Positions 13,445-22,314 of a stretch of 56,225 nt of DNA are shown here, in pieces. The translations under genes and the position numbers were made by a program. The stretch is taken from the IMG/VR virus record IMGVR_UViG_3300046787_000077, positions 1 to 56,225 of that record. One strand, given 5' to 3'. The DNA comes from a virus. Below the pieces are notes generated by a model. The model had not been told where the DNA came from, searched no databases, and saw only the letters and a program-made list of their open reading frames with translations. The first letter of the stretch is position 1. Each line of letters begins with the position of its first letter.

Positions 13445-16400
13445 ATGTGTGCTAGAATTTCAACGTATTCTCCCGATTTAGATGTCACCGGCAACGACCG
13501 TTGGATTGGCTCAGACTGGCAAACTCCAGATAAATTAACCAAAAACTTTACAGCAAACGCTGTTGCCGATTATTTTAATCGTGTAGGTATTATCGATACA
13601 GGTAGTTTCAACTGGTCATACAGAATGTATGCACCGACAGAATCTCAACCTGCGAAGACGTTTGAACTAGTTGACCATCCATACGACACAGTAGATGTTA
13701 TTGGACTTGCAGGAACCATCAAGGTTTCATTCTTGACAATGGCTAATACTGAGCCGGGTATCTTCATTGAGCAGGCTTGGTTAGATAAAATTATCCTTGT
13801 TAATCGTCCAGGATTTCCTAGTGAATATGGATTATATAAAGTAACTGCTGTCGTTGAAGATGGTGATTACTATTTCTTAGACTTAGATTTTATTGGTGGC
13901 CATTCAGGTATTGTTAACGAAGATGAGCCAGTTACATTTGGGTTATTCTCAGGCGTAAGTGGCACATCGGGTACTACAGGAACATCAGGAACTTCTGGTA
14001 CTACAGGAACATCTGGTACTAGTGGAACAGATGGCACATCAGGTTCTTCAGGAACTACAGGAACATCAGGTTCTTCAGGAACGGATGGTACAAGTGGATC
14101 TTCAGGTACAACAGGCACATCTGGTTCTTCTGGAACAGGTGGCACATCGGGCACTTCAGGGACTAACGGTTCAGATGGTACATCAGGTACACGTGGTACG
14201 TCAGGTACATCAGGTATTGACGGTATTGATGGAACAGACGGTACGTCAGGGACTAGTGGCACAGATGGTACAGGAGGAACTAGTGGTACAAACGGTTCAG
14301 CGGGTACATCCGGCACTGATGGTACAGGAGGAACTTCGGGGATAGACGGAACAAGTGGGTCTAGCGGTACAGGAGGAACAAGTGGAACTAGTGGAGTTAA
14401 TGGCACCTCAGGTACAGGAGGAACAAGTGGTACAGATGGCACAGGAGGTACTAGTGGTACTGACGGAACAGGTGGTACTTCAGGTACATCTGGGTCTAGT
14501 GGCTCATCAGGCATTGATGGTACTTCAGGTACAGGAGGAACAAGTGGATCATCAGGTACAGACGGTACTGGTGGAACATCAGGGACTAATGGTACTGGAG
14601 GAACGTCGGGCACTAGTGGAGAGTCAGGAACTTCAGGTACAACAGGTACTAGTGGTACAGGTGGTGTTGATGGAACGTCAGGTACATCAGGTGAAAATGG
14701 TGTGTCTAATAACTTGTTCCTATATCAAGCTCACACAACAAGCCAAACAGGATATCCTGGAGATGGACATGTGTCGTGGAACAATACCACACAAATAAAT
14801 GCTACATCAATTAATATTAGCCATATTACTAATAATGGCATTGATATTGATATCTTCTTGGCATTGTTGCAAGATTTACAACAAATTACAATCCAAGATC
14901 AAAATACATCTGCTAACTATCAGATTTGGGATATTAATGGAACACCAACTCAAGTAACAGGTGCAAATAATTATTGGATTGTTCCTGTTACTTTAATATC
15001 GTCAGCTGGTACAGGCACAACAAACTTTGCTAATAATCACGACATATTTTTAGCTATTGTATCTCAATCAGGTACATCAGGAGTTGATGGTACATCAGGA
15101 ACTAGTGGCACAACAGGTACCTCAGGTACAGGTGGAACATCAGGTGTATCTGGAAGCTCGGGTACCTCAGGAGCCGACGGTACTAGCGGAGTAAGCGGAA
15201 CGTCGGGAGTTAGTGGCACATCAGGAGTAGATGGAACGAGTGGAGTTAACGGTACAAGTGGCAGTTCAGGAGTAAGCGGAACTAGCGGTAGCTCAGGAGC
15301 AAGTGGCACGTCAGGTGTATCAGGTACATCAGGTGTTAATGGAACTTCAGGCGTTGATGGTACTTCAGGGTTAAGTGGTAGCTCGGGAACCTCAGGTGCA
15401 AACGGTACATCTGGAACATCAGGAACAACTCCTGTTGGTCAGATCACAGGTACGTTAACCGCTAATAAAATACCTAAAGCAACAGGTACTAATACAATTG
15501 GAGATAGTATTATCACAGAGGCGAGTGGTGCTATTACAGTATCAGGTGCTGCGGTTGATAATTACGTTGCTAGTTTTATTAATACAGATGCAGGCTCAAA
15601 CGGTGTATATGTAAAGGCAGATGGAGCTGCGTTTGTTACCGAGCCATTATCAATGGTTGGTGGGATTACTTTAAACGCTAGTGGTTCAGCATCATTCAGC
15701 GGAGATATAACTGCTAATAAATATATTAAAGTTGGTGGTACATCAGCACAATATTTGATGGCAGATGGTAGTGTTACCACAGGTCCATCACTTGCAGGAT
15801 ATGTGCCTTATACGGGTGCAACTGCAAATGTTAATTTAGGTACTTATGGATTAACTGCAAATTCGATAACGGATGGTTACATAACAATGTCGGTTGCCCA
15901 AATTAATCGTGACCCCGGATTTGTAGAAATGCAATATACTGGGACAGGAGGAGTTCAAATTTTTGGAAATACTGCATATCCAATAGTTTTTAAAAGTGGA
16001 ACAGGAAACGTTATAATTGGAACTAACACAGATGCAGGATATAAACTTGATGTTAATGGTTCAAGTAGAATTGTTGGGGCATCAGGATATTCAAATGGAT
16101 TGTTAATTCAAAATACTTCTACATCATTAGCAAATATTACTGCATTAACTTTACAAGCAAATATTGACGGATACCCAATTCTTGAGTTTAAAGAAGGAAG
16201 TAATCAAAAATGGCAAATTTTTAATGATTATGTAAATGATTCATTAAGTTTTTATAAATGGGTTGGAACAGCAGAAACACTTTTAACATTAACTTCAACT
16301 GGTAAAGTTGGTATTAGCAATACAAATCCATACAGCAAATTTGAAATTTCAAGTTCAGCACAACAATATCAAACAGCACCTGCTATTTTATTTACAGATA

Positions 16401-18148
16401 CAGCAGGTGATGCTGCATCAAATAGATGGATTGTTGGCAATATTGCAACAACATACGGAGCATTTAATATAGCATCAGCACCATCGCCAACATCAACAAC
16501 GTTTACTCCTAGATTAACTATTTTGCCAAATGGAAATGTTGGAATTAATACATCAAATCCGACAGGTCAATTATCAGGAACATTTGGTCTTTCAATTGTG
16601 CATTCAACAAATGCATCATTAGGTTTGTCTAATGGAACAAATAATTGGTTAAATTATCTAGCAGGTACAACATATAGAATGTGGAATAATACTTCAAATG
16701 AAGTAATGGTTATTCATTTGAATGGCAATACAACTATTGGAAGTAGTGGAACAGATGCAGGATACAAACTTGATGTAAATGGAACGGGCAGGTTTATTAA
16801 TAGTGCAGTCGTTTCATCAACATCAAATGCGGGATTAACAGCGGCAACAAATTCTACTACAGGTTTTGCATTTTTAGATTTAATAAATAATGGTGCATCA
16901 GGAAGAAATTATCAAATAGGAGTAGGTGGCAATGGTGCCGCTTCGGCTTATGCAAATAATTTATATATTGATTTAGTAGGTGTTAGAAATATAGTAACAA
17001 TAGTACCATCAGGCAGTGTAGGAATCGGAACATCAGCACCAACATCTTATGCTTCTAATACACTTCACTTGAATACAGGTGGAAGTAGTTATTCAATTAA
17101 ATTAACTAATAGTTCGACAGGAACTGCATTAACTGAAGGATTAGATATTTTACAAAGTACAACTGATTCATATATATGGAATAGAAGTGGAGGTATAATG
17201 AGTTTTGGTACTTCTAACTCCGAACGGATGCAGATTACTAGTTTGGGTGATATACAATTCCCTAATTCTATTGCAATTAAAACTGTTGCTTCAAGTGGTT
17301 ACATTGCAATGTATGCAAATGGGGGTGGATTGTATTGGGGAGGGTCTGCATCAACAAATCAAATGTTTTTAAGCGGTGATGGTTCACTAGGAATTAATAA
17401 TTTGACTCCCGTAAATACAGCTTGGGGAAGTGGAACACAAACAAAACAATTAACAATCGATGGTGCAAATTATGCTGTAATAAATTTATTAGGTGGTGCA
17501 CGTAGATATTCAATGGGTGTTGGTGACAGCAACTTTTATATGTGTTATGATAATAATACATCAAGACATAACATTACGGTTTCAGGGGCAGGAAATGTGA
17601 CAATTAATGGTACAGCAGATGCAGGATATAGGTTAGATGTTAGTGGAACATTAAGAATTCAAGGAGCAGCCACGTTTTCTAGTAGTGTTCAAGCATCTTC
17701 ATTTACAGATGGATATATAACTTGGAGTTCAGCACAAATAAATAGATCAGGTGGATTTGTTGAATTACAATATACTAGTGGTGGTGGCGTAAAACTTTTT
17801 GGGGGTGGAGCTACTCCAATTACTTTTAATACTACAGGTTCAGGTACTTTTTCGAGTAGTGTTACTGCAACCGCTTTTTTTGAAAGCTCAGATAAGACCA
17901 TCAAGACTTTAATTGAAGATAACTATCAGACTAAAGGGATTGAATCCGTTGTAGCTAAGTTATACACTAAAAATGGAAAAGAAGAACTTGGATACTTTGC
18001 ACAAGATGTACAAGGAATATTGCCTAGTGCAGTAAGCAAAGGTGCTGATGGATTGTTAAGTCTTTCTTACCGTGAGGTGCATACAGCTAAGATTGCAAGA
18101 CTTGAGAAGCGTGTGGCAGAATTAGAACAACAATTAAACTTGAACTAA
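13445..18148 (+). CDS. Long tail fibre with collagen-like repeats and S74 autochaperone
   Basis: 1567-residue receptor-binding or fibre protein. Residues 1-172 form the virion-proximal head. Two tracts of Gly-Thr-Ser/Gly-x-x repeats (about 173-420 and 541-660) resemble collagen and are separated by a beta domain. Next comes a long stretch of trimeric-fibre modules with three DAGYKLDVNG-type repeats. The C-terminus (about 1480-1567) is a peptidase S74 intramolecular chaperone: ESSDKTIKTLI holds the Ser and Lys of the self-cleavage site, followed by GYFAQDVQ and a coiled coil. The repeats supply well over a hundred Ser/Thr, possible glycan acceptors for the glycosyltransferase encoded at 19.2 kb. 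The N-terminus shows no similarity I recognise. Confidence 0.9.
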   Translation: MCARISTYSPDLDVTGNDRWIGSDWQTPDKLTKNFTANAVADYFNRVGIIDTGSFNWSYRMYAPTESQPAKTFELVDHPYDTVDVIGLAGTIKVSFLTMANTEPGIFIEQAWLDKIILVNRPGFPSEYGLYKVTAVVEDGDYYFLDLDFIGGHSGIVNEDEPVTFGLFSGVSGTSGTTGTSGTSGTTGTSGTSGTDGTSGSSGTTGTSGSSGTDGTSGSSGTTGTSGSSGTGGTSGTSGTNGSDGTSGTRGTSGTSGIDGIDGTDGTSGTSGTDGTGGTSGTNGSAGTSGTDGTGGTSGIDGTSGSSGTGGTSGTSGVNGTSGTGGTSGTDGTGGTSGTDGTGGTSGTSGSSGSSGIDGTSGTGGTSGSSGTDGTGGTSGTNGTGGTSGTSGESGTSGTTGTSGTGGVDGTSGTSGENGVSNNLFLYQAHTTSQTGYPGDGHVSWNNTTQINATSINISHITNNGIDIDIFLALLQDLQQITIQDQNTSANYQIWDINGTPTQVTGANNYWIVPVTLISSAGTGTTNFANNHDIFLAIVSQSGTSGVDGTSGTSGTTGTSGTGGTSGVSGSSGTSGADGTSGVSGTSGVSGTSGVDGTSGVNGTSGSSGVSGTSGSSGASGTSGVSGTSGVNGTSGVDGTSGLSGSSGTSGANGTSGTSGTTPVGQITGTLTANKIPKATGTNTIGDSIITEASGAITVSGAAVDNYVASFINTDAGSNGVYVKADGAAFVTEPLSMVGGITLNASGSASFSGDITANKYIKVGGTSAQYLMADGSVTTGPSLAGYVPYTGATANVNLGTYGLTANSITDGYITMSVAQINRDPGFVEMQYTGTGGVQIFGNTAYPIVFKSGTGNVIIGTNTDAGYKLDVNGSSRIVGASGYSNGLLIQNTSTSLANITALTLQANIDGYPILEFKEGSNQKWQIFNDYVNDSLSFYKWVGTAETLLTLTSTGKVGISNTNPYSKFEISSSAQQYQTAPAILFTDTAGDAASNRWIVGNIATTYGAFNIASAPSPTSTTFTPRLTILPNGNVGINTSNPTGQLSGTFGLSIVHSTNASLGLSNGTNNWLNYLAGTTYRMWNNTSNEVMVIHLNGNTTIGSSGTDAGYKLDVNGTGRFINSAVVSSTSNAGLTAATNSTTGFAFLDLINNGASGRNYQIGVGGNGAASAYANNLYIDLVGVRNIVTIVPSGSVGIGTSAPTSYASNTLHLNTGGSSYSIKLTNSSTGTALTEGLDILQSTTDSYIWNRSGGIMSFGTSNSERMQITSLGDIQFPNSIAIKTVASSGYIAMYANGGGLYWGGSASTNQMFLSGDGSLGINNLTPVNTAWGSGTQTKQLTIDGANYAVINLLGGARRYSMGVGDSNFYMCYDNNTSRHNITVSGAGNVTINGTADAGYRLDVSGTLRIQGAATFSSSVQASSFTDGYITWSSAQINRSGGFVELQYTSGGGVKLFGGGATPITFNTTGSGTFSSSVTATAFFESSDKTIKTLIEDNYQTKGIESVVAKLYTKNGKEELGYFAQDVQGILPSAVSKGADGLLSLSYREVHTAKIARLEKRVAELEQQLNLN
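13960..14700 (+). repeat. Coding repeat tract 1 (Gly-Thr-Ser collagen-like)
   Basis: About 740 bp of short imperfect repeats encoding GTSGT, GTSGS, GTDGT and GTGGT units. The same amino acids are written with varying codons (ggt/gga/ggc, aca/act/acg), so protein repeats are kept while DNA identity is blurred, which would reduce slippage. The tract makes long false reading frames on both strands. Confidence 0.9.
15065..15430 (+). repeat. Coding repeat tract 2 (Gly-Val/Thr-Ser collagen-like)
   Basis: About 365 bp encoding GTSGV, GTSGS, GVDGT and GVNGT units in the same fibre gene. It is richer in Val than tract 1, so the two tracts are distinct expansions and not one recent duplication. Confidence 0.88.
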
Positions 18149-18149
18149 T

Positions 18150-18584
18150 ATGTCTTGGGCAGGAATAGCAAGTAATCAGTGTGTGAGTTGGGCTAATCTT
18201 CAGGATGCGGTGAACAATAATGTGTTCATACAGATTGGTACAATACCTCCTCCGGGAATACCTAGTAATAGGGAGATAACAAAGTTAGGTGCTTTAACAA
18301 CTGTTGATATTCAAACTTCTCCTCTATCAGGAAAGACTGATAATCAATTAGTTGTTAAGAGTAATCTAGTAGCATCTGCGTACACTTACTATCAACTTAA
18401 TCATTGTTCAGGTGGACCTGCTGCGTGGACAAAGATTACTCCTGTATTGGGAACGGGTCAGCGTTATGTACTACCAAGTGGTAGTCCTGTTTTCTATTAT
18501 TATAATGGAATATCGCAAACTACTTTACCTGCAGGATACAACGGATCAATACAAATCGTATCAGGACAAACGTATTGTCCTTAA
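18150..18584 (+). CDS. Small tail-associated protein with 'YNGSIQI' module
   Basis: 144 residues, beta-rich. Its last 70 residues (YYQLNHCS ... RYVLP ... YNGSIQI ... YCP) match, in order and spacing, the end of the 1377-aa nozzle protein at 32238-36371 (YYELSECS ... RFVLP ... YNGSIQI ... SCP), so the module is shared between two tail-related genes. It starts one base after the fibre stop. A fibre tip, adaptor or sugar-binding role is possible; none is shown. Confidence 0.65.
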   Translation: MSWAGIASNQCVSWANLQDAVNNNVFIQIGTIPPPGIPSNREITKLGALTTVDIQTSPLSGKTDNQLVVKSNLVASAYTYYQLNHCSGGPAAWTKITPVLGTGQRYVLPSGSPVFYYYNGISQTTLPAGYNGSIQIVSGQTYCP

Positions 18585-18613
18585 TTTTTAGTAATTTTAA
18601 AAAAAATATATAG

Positions 18614-18949
18614 ATGAAAAATATCGAAGCAGTCTCAATTTGGGACAATGGTACAGTACAACAAGCAACAATACTTAACTCTTATGCAGTTAATGTAACT
18701 TTAAATACATCTGCTACATTTTGGTACGGATTATTCTCTACAACCGAAGAAGGAAATGTAGGAACTCAACTTGCACAAGGAAACTTAACTATGACAGGAG
18801 AGGCTTATGCGGATTGGTCACAAGATACTTATGCTTGGGATTGGATTGCAGGTCAATTAAACTTAACTATTACAGGAGAATATGTTCCTCCAGTACCTCC
18901 TGAGCCAATTGTAGAAGAAGAAGTTGTAGTTGAAGAACCTATTGTGTAA
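18614..18949 (+). CDS. Small beta-rich tail-region protein with acidic tail
   Basis: 111 residues. Strand-rich body (TVQQATILNSYAVNVTLNTS, DWIAGQLNLTITGEY), then a proline- and glutamate-rich end (VPPVPPEPIVEEEVVVEEPIV). Preceded by an A-rich leader. It is likely a virion accessory protein by position among fibre genes; no family is recognised. Confidence 0.6.
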   Translation: MKNIEAVSIWDNGTVQQATILNSYAVNVTLNTSATFWYGLFSTTEEGNVGTQLAQGNLTMTGEAYADWSQDTYAWDWIAGQLNLTITGEYVPPVPPEPIVEEEVVVEEPIV

Positions 18950-18970
18950 CTTTACAAAAAAAAATATATT

Positions 18971-19240
18971 ATGAAACTAAACTTTAATTTTAATCTAGTC
19001 GATTTAGATGGTAAAGAAATCGAAAATGGTAACCTTGGTAAGATATTAGCCAATAACTTAATTAACCAAACTAAAGGGGATGCTGTTAAGTATTGGGAAT
19101 GGGCTCTTGCTTTAAACAAAGGAGAGGTTATTGACCTAGATACATCTGACCAAGAAACCCTTAAAACTTTTATTAAAGACAGCGAAGTATTGCCGGTATT
19201 AACTAAGGCCCAATCTCTTGCTGTTTTTGCTAAGAAGTAA
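18971..19240 (+). CDS. Conserved small phage protein (89 aa)
   Basis: 89 residues. The order of elements (FNLVDLDGKEI, GKILANNLINQTKGDAVKYWEWALAL, LPVLTKAQSLAVF) is one I recognise from short conserved phage proteins near tail genes; its function is not known to me. The leader contains ACTTTACAAAAAAAAATATATT, much like that of the gene at 21288. The last 42 nt overlap the 3' end of the convergent glycosyltransferase gene. Confidence 0.65.
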   Translation: MKLNFNFNLVDLDGKEIENGNLGKILANNLINQTKGDAVKYWEWALALNKGEVIDLDTSDQETLKTFIKDSEVLPVLTKAQSLAVFAKK

Positions 19241-21238
19241 TATTACATCATCAGCAGATATACTCCTCTGACACTCAAAATGTCGGGGAGTATTCTTCCA
19301 AATTGGACAAAAGTCCCAGTCCGAAGCATCGAATTTAAAGTTAGGGTTGTTCCAACAACTGTTGCATACTGACTTGTTAGTCACACGAATGCAGTCAAAC
19401 TCGTGGTCATCTGCAGCGAAGTTGTTTACCATAACCACTTGCTTGCCTAGAGCATTTGCTAACCATGAGACTCCGCTGCCCAAGCCCAGGTAAAATTGAC
19501 TATGGTGAATAATAGCCATTGTCTTTTGGATATCATAATTAATAATCTGCTCACAGTTGTCGAACGGATTCTCTTCTAGTGAAACATTTATCACTCGGTA
19601 TCCTTTGCCAACTAAATAGTTAATCACTCCTTGCCATCCCTCTTTTGTCCAAAACTTACAGCCTGATGTAGAGTTGGTAGCTATCGTAACATATTTACCA
19701 TACAAATTGTTACCAGCATCATACTTTAACTTAGGCATAATCTCTTGGAAGTCAAGTCCTAATATCTTAGTTGCTGCTTCTTGTAGCTTTATAGTATTTG
19801 GCAATACTGGTTCTTTATTTGTGTCATAGAACCAACCTATGTTATACTGAGCATAGATGTTGGGCACCACCGTTCCCGGTTCCACTAATTCTATCTCAGG
19901 AATGTCAAGTATTTTGTTCAAAAAAGTTGACATAATAACCTCGCATCTGTGCTTCTTTTGAAACTCTACAGCATATGGTGCCCAAGCAATTGTGTCGCCT
20001 AAAGACTTGCTAGATAAGGCAATGTACACACGCTTGCCTTCTAGGTCAAGTACGTTATCGTGAATTAGTTTACCATCCATGTAGACTTTACTGTGCCACT
20101 TAGTATAGTATTGTCTGTTTAGTTTGACCCAACAGTTTGATCCGATAGTATTCTCGTAGATTAACTTGTCGCCATCAAAGTATTGTACCTTAAAGTCGGC
20201 TTTTAGTCCTGACTTAATTTCTAGGTATGGCTGGCCAACAAAGTGTTGGATAATTTTAACATCTTGTTCTTGTTTGTCTAGTGTCATTACTTTGTTGTAG
20301 AATACCTTTTGCTTGTCCCAGAATTTAACTGATGTATTATCTGTAGGTATATTGTAATTACATTTAATAGTATTTAGATCGGTGTCGATAGGCTGAATAT
20401 ACTTATCAAACATTGAGCCATATTGTGGTAAGTTGTGAGCTACAATTGGTTTGCCAAAAGATATCGCTTCACGTAATACTAATGGGTTGCACTCCCAAGT
20501 AGAATTGAACATAAAGATATCTGCCATCTTAATGAACCTGTGTGCATCATTTCTCTCCAGCCACACGTGAACATTAGATGGCAAATCCTTCATTAATGGC
20601 TCCCAGTAATGCTTGAAATTTATAGCTTGGTTTCCGACAAAATGAAAGTCCATCTCAGGATACTTTCTAGCTATCTCAATCCCCTCAGCTTGATTCTTAC
20701 CAGGAGTCCAAAGACCTACGTTGACTACGTTTATTTTGTTTGTATAAAAAGGGTTATCATACGTCTCACTTATTCTATTGTCTATTGGAAACTCAATCAC
20801 CTCTTTGTAGGATGGTGATGAAGCGAATGTCTCTAAGTGATATGGCGTGCAGAAGTAGTACGCATCAGGATGAAATATCTTTTCTGTGTCGTGTTTAAAT
20901 GACACGTCGTGACACGTCTCCACGATTCGGTAACTTCGGTCTTCCCGATATAACTCAGCAATCATATCACGATTAAATCGCTCAGATGGCTCGTGAATGT
21001 GAACAATGTCAGGATTGAATTTTGCGATGATGTTGAATAACTCCATCTTGTCCTCGTGCAAGGTATGAAACGGAACTAGTTCCTTGATTGCATTTCGTTG
21101 CACGACATAATCTAAACTATGGCATTGATACTCTACTACCTCTATCTCAAATGTCTTGTAAAGAGTTTGAACACTCTTTAAAACAAAACCGGGCATCCCG
21201 CCAGTCGAACAGTGAGGAATTAAGTATAGTAGCTTCAT
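19199..21238 (-). CDS. Two-domain glycosyltransferase (GT4-like + BAHT/GT9-like heptosyltransferase)
   Basis: 679 residues, encoded against the surrounding tail genes. The N-terminal half (1 to about 330) is GT-B type and GT4-like: PHCSTGGMPGFVLKS at the start and REAISFGKPIVAHN in the donor-site helix. The C-terminal half (about 400-679) resembles bacterial autotransporter heptosyltransferases: ALSSKSLGDTIAWAPYAVE, an acceptor/donor core, and a four-Cys finger at about 625, 628, 644 and 656 (CNSC, DFC, FEC), whose CxxC-x15-C spacing fits the iron-binding finger of TibC. These enzymes attach sugars to Ser in repeats of surface proteins. Likely substrates are the virion fibre or host surface. 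It is probably a moron gene. Confidence 0.8.
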   Translation of the reverse strand: MKLLYLIPHCSTGGMPGFVLKSVQTLYKTFEIEVVEYQCHSLDYVVQRNAIKELVPFHTLHEDKMELFNIIAKFNPDIVHIHEPSERFNRDMIAELYREDRSYRIVETCHDVSFKHDTEKIFHPDAYYFCTPYHLETFASSPSYKEVIEFPIDNRISETYDNPFYTNKINVVNVGLWTPGKNQAEGIEIARKYPEMDFHFVGNQAINFKHYWEPLMKDLPSNVHVWLERNDAHRFIKMADIFMFNSTWECNPLVLREAISFGKPIVAHNLPQYGSMFDKYIQPIDTDLNTIKCNYNIPTDNTSVKFWDKQKVFYNKVMTLDKQEQDVKIIQHFVGQPYLEIKSGLKADFKVQYFDGDKLIYENTIGSNCWVKLNRQYYTKWHSKVYMDGKLIHDNVLDLEGKRVYIALSSKSLGDTIAWAPYAVEFQKKHRCEVIMSTFLNKILDIPEIELVEPGTVVPNIYAQYNIGWFYDTNKEPVLPNTIKLQEAATKILGLDFQEIMPKLKYDAGNNLYGKYVTIATNSTSGCKFWTKEGWQGVINYLVGKGYRVINVSLEENPFDNCEQIINYDIQKTMAIIHHSQFYLGLGSGVSWLANALGKQVVMVNNFAADDHEFDCIRVTNKSVCNSCWNNPNFKFDASDWDFCPIWKNTPRHFECQRSISADDVILLLSKNSKRLGLS

Positions 21239-21287
21239 ATGCTAAAATTAAAATATAATTAGTACTTTTACAAAAAAATATAATACA

Positions 21288-21542
21288 ATGGATAAATTAA
21301 CACAAGACGAGCTGGATCGTTTCAGAGCCGCTCATACAGAAATCAGAAATCTTCGCAATGCTTTAGCAGATGCTGAGATTCAAATTCACAATTCCAAAGT
21401 AGAGAAACAATCTATTTTAGCTCAGTTAGATACAGCTGGTACAACACACGTTGCTATCCAACAAGAACTACACGCTAAGTACGGAGATATCACGATTGAC
21501 TTTGCGACTGGAGAAATCAAGAACAAAGATGGTAATTCGTAA
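21288..21542 (+). CDS. Coiled-coil phage protein (84 aa)
   Basis: 84 residues. Residues 5-50 form a long coiled coil (LDRFRAAHTEIRNLRNALADA, KVEKQSILAQLD), followed by a short beta end (YGDITIDFATGEI). It follows an A-rich leader like that at 18950 and overlaps the next gene by 14 nt. It is probably a conserved structural or accessory protein; function unknown. Confidence 0.65.
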   Translation: MDKLTQDELDRFRAAHTEIRNLRNALADAEIQIHNSKVEKQSILAQLDTAGTTHVAIQQELHAKYGDITIDFATGEIKNKDGNS

Positions 21543-21747
21543 AATATCAGTTGGTGCAGATTACAAGAATGCAATGAATTATATGCATAATCAATCTGTA
21601 CTTCAGGGAAACTATAAGATACATTTGATTCGTCAGACCGAAGCAGGAGATATTGAAATCTTCATTGAAGCTAATGATGAGGTAGTCTTATGGAAAAAGA
21701 TTAATGGCAATATGCCGTTCTTAATTGAATATAATATAGATTTCTAA
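21529..21747 (+). CDS. Small conserved protein (72 aa)
   Basis: 72 residues from the ATG at 21529. The frame is open further upstream, but that part is the antisense-like reading of the previous gene in another frame. The MVIRKISVGADYKNAMNYM start and the IEANDEVVLWKKINGNMP end are familiar from Bacteroidetes phages. It is a single alpha/beta domain. It lies 3 nt before the next gene, in the packaging operon. Confidence 0.65.
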   Translation: MVIRKISVGADYKNAMNYMHNQSVLQGNYKIHLIRQTEAGDIEIFIEANDEVVLWKKINGNMPFLIEYNIDF

Positions 21748-21750
21748 ATC

Positions 21751-22314
21751 ATGAAATCACCTTTTTATTACATAGTAAGTCCCCGTGATGGCAAGAGATA
21801 TGACAACACGAGGGGAGAGCTTATTATTTCTACATCGAAAGAAGACCACCTTGCCACTATGCGTGAGGCTGTTGTTATCTCTACGCCTATTGGATACGAA
21901 GGGCCTATTGAACCAGGTGATACGGTCATTGTGCATCACAATACTTTTAGGTTGTATTACGATATGCGTGGTAGAGAGAAGTCTGCTTGGAATTACTTCC
22001 GAGAGGATTTGTACTTTATTGACGATCCGTATGCATACAAGAAGCCTGGTGCTGATTGGATTGGTATTGGACGCTACGTGTTCATCTCTCCTATGGAGAA
22101 TGATAGCACAGGCATACTTACTGCAGACGCAGAGAAGCCTCTTGTAGGCACGATAAAGTATCCAAACGAAGAAGTACTAGCATTGGGACTAAAAGAGGGC
22201 GACACGGTCACGTTTGAGCCCGATAGCGAGTATCCATTCTATATTGACGGTGAGAAAGTGTACCGTATGTATACTAAGAATCTAACAATTAAATTAGATG
22301 AACAAAATAACTGA
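21751..22314 (+). CDS. Beta-rich protein, possibly two GroES-like barrels
   Basis: 187 residues. Residues about 38-115 (AVVISTPIGYEGPIEPGDTVIVHH, RYVFISPM) and about 130-180 (VGTIKYPNEEVLALGLKEGD, YRMYTKNLTIKL) carry the strand-turn 'V...PGD.V' arrangement of Cpn10-like barrels, without an obvious mobile loop. The fold call is tentative. If right, the phage encodes a second GroES-fold protein beside the packaging genes. It overlaps the terminase small-subunit-like gene by 17 nt. Confidence 0.6.
   Translation: MKSPFYYIVSPRDGKRYDNTRGELIISTSKEDHLATMREAVVISTPIGYEGPIEPGDTVIVHHNTFRLYYDMRGREKSAWNYFREDLYFIDDPYAYKKPGADWIGIGRYVFISPMENDSTGILTADAEKPLVGTIKYPNEEVLALGLKEGDTVTFEPDSEYPFYIDGEKVYRMYTKNLTIKLDEQNN

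Noticed and set aside
13870-14613. 247-codon minus-strand frame rich in Val-Pro
   Set aside because: It is the antisense reading of the Gly-Thr-Ser repeat tract; periodic DNA removes stops in several frames. The plus-strand frames at 13959 and 14355 arise the same way.
13960-15430. Short regular repeats that could suggest a CRISPR array
   Set aside because: The repeat unit is a multiple of three, in frame, encodes Gly-Thr-Ser, and has no spacer structure of constant length.
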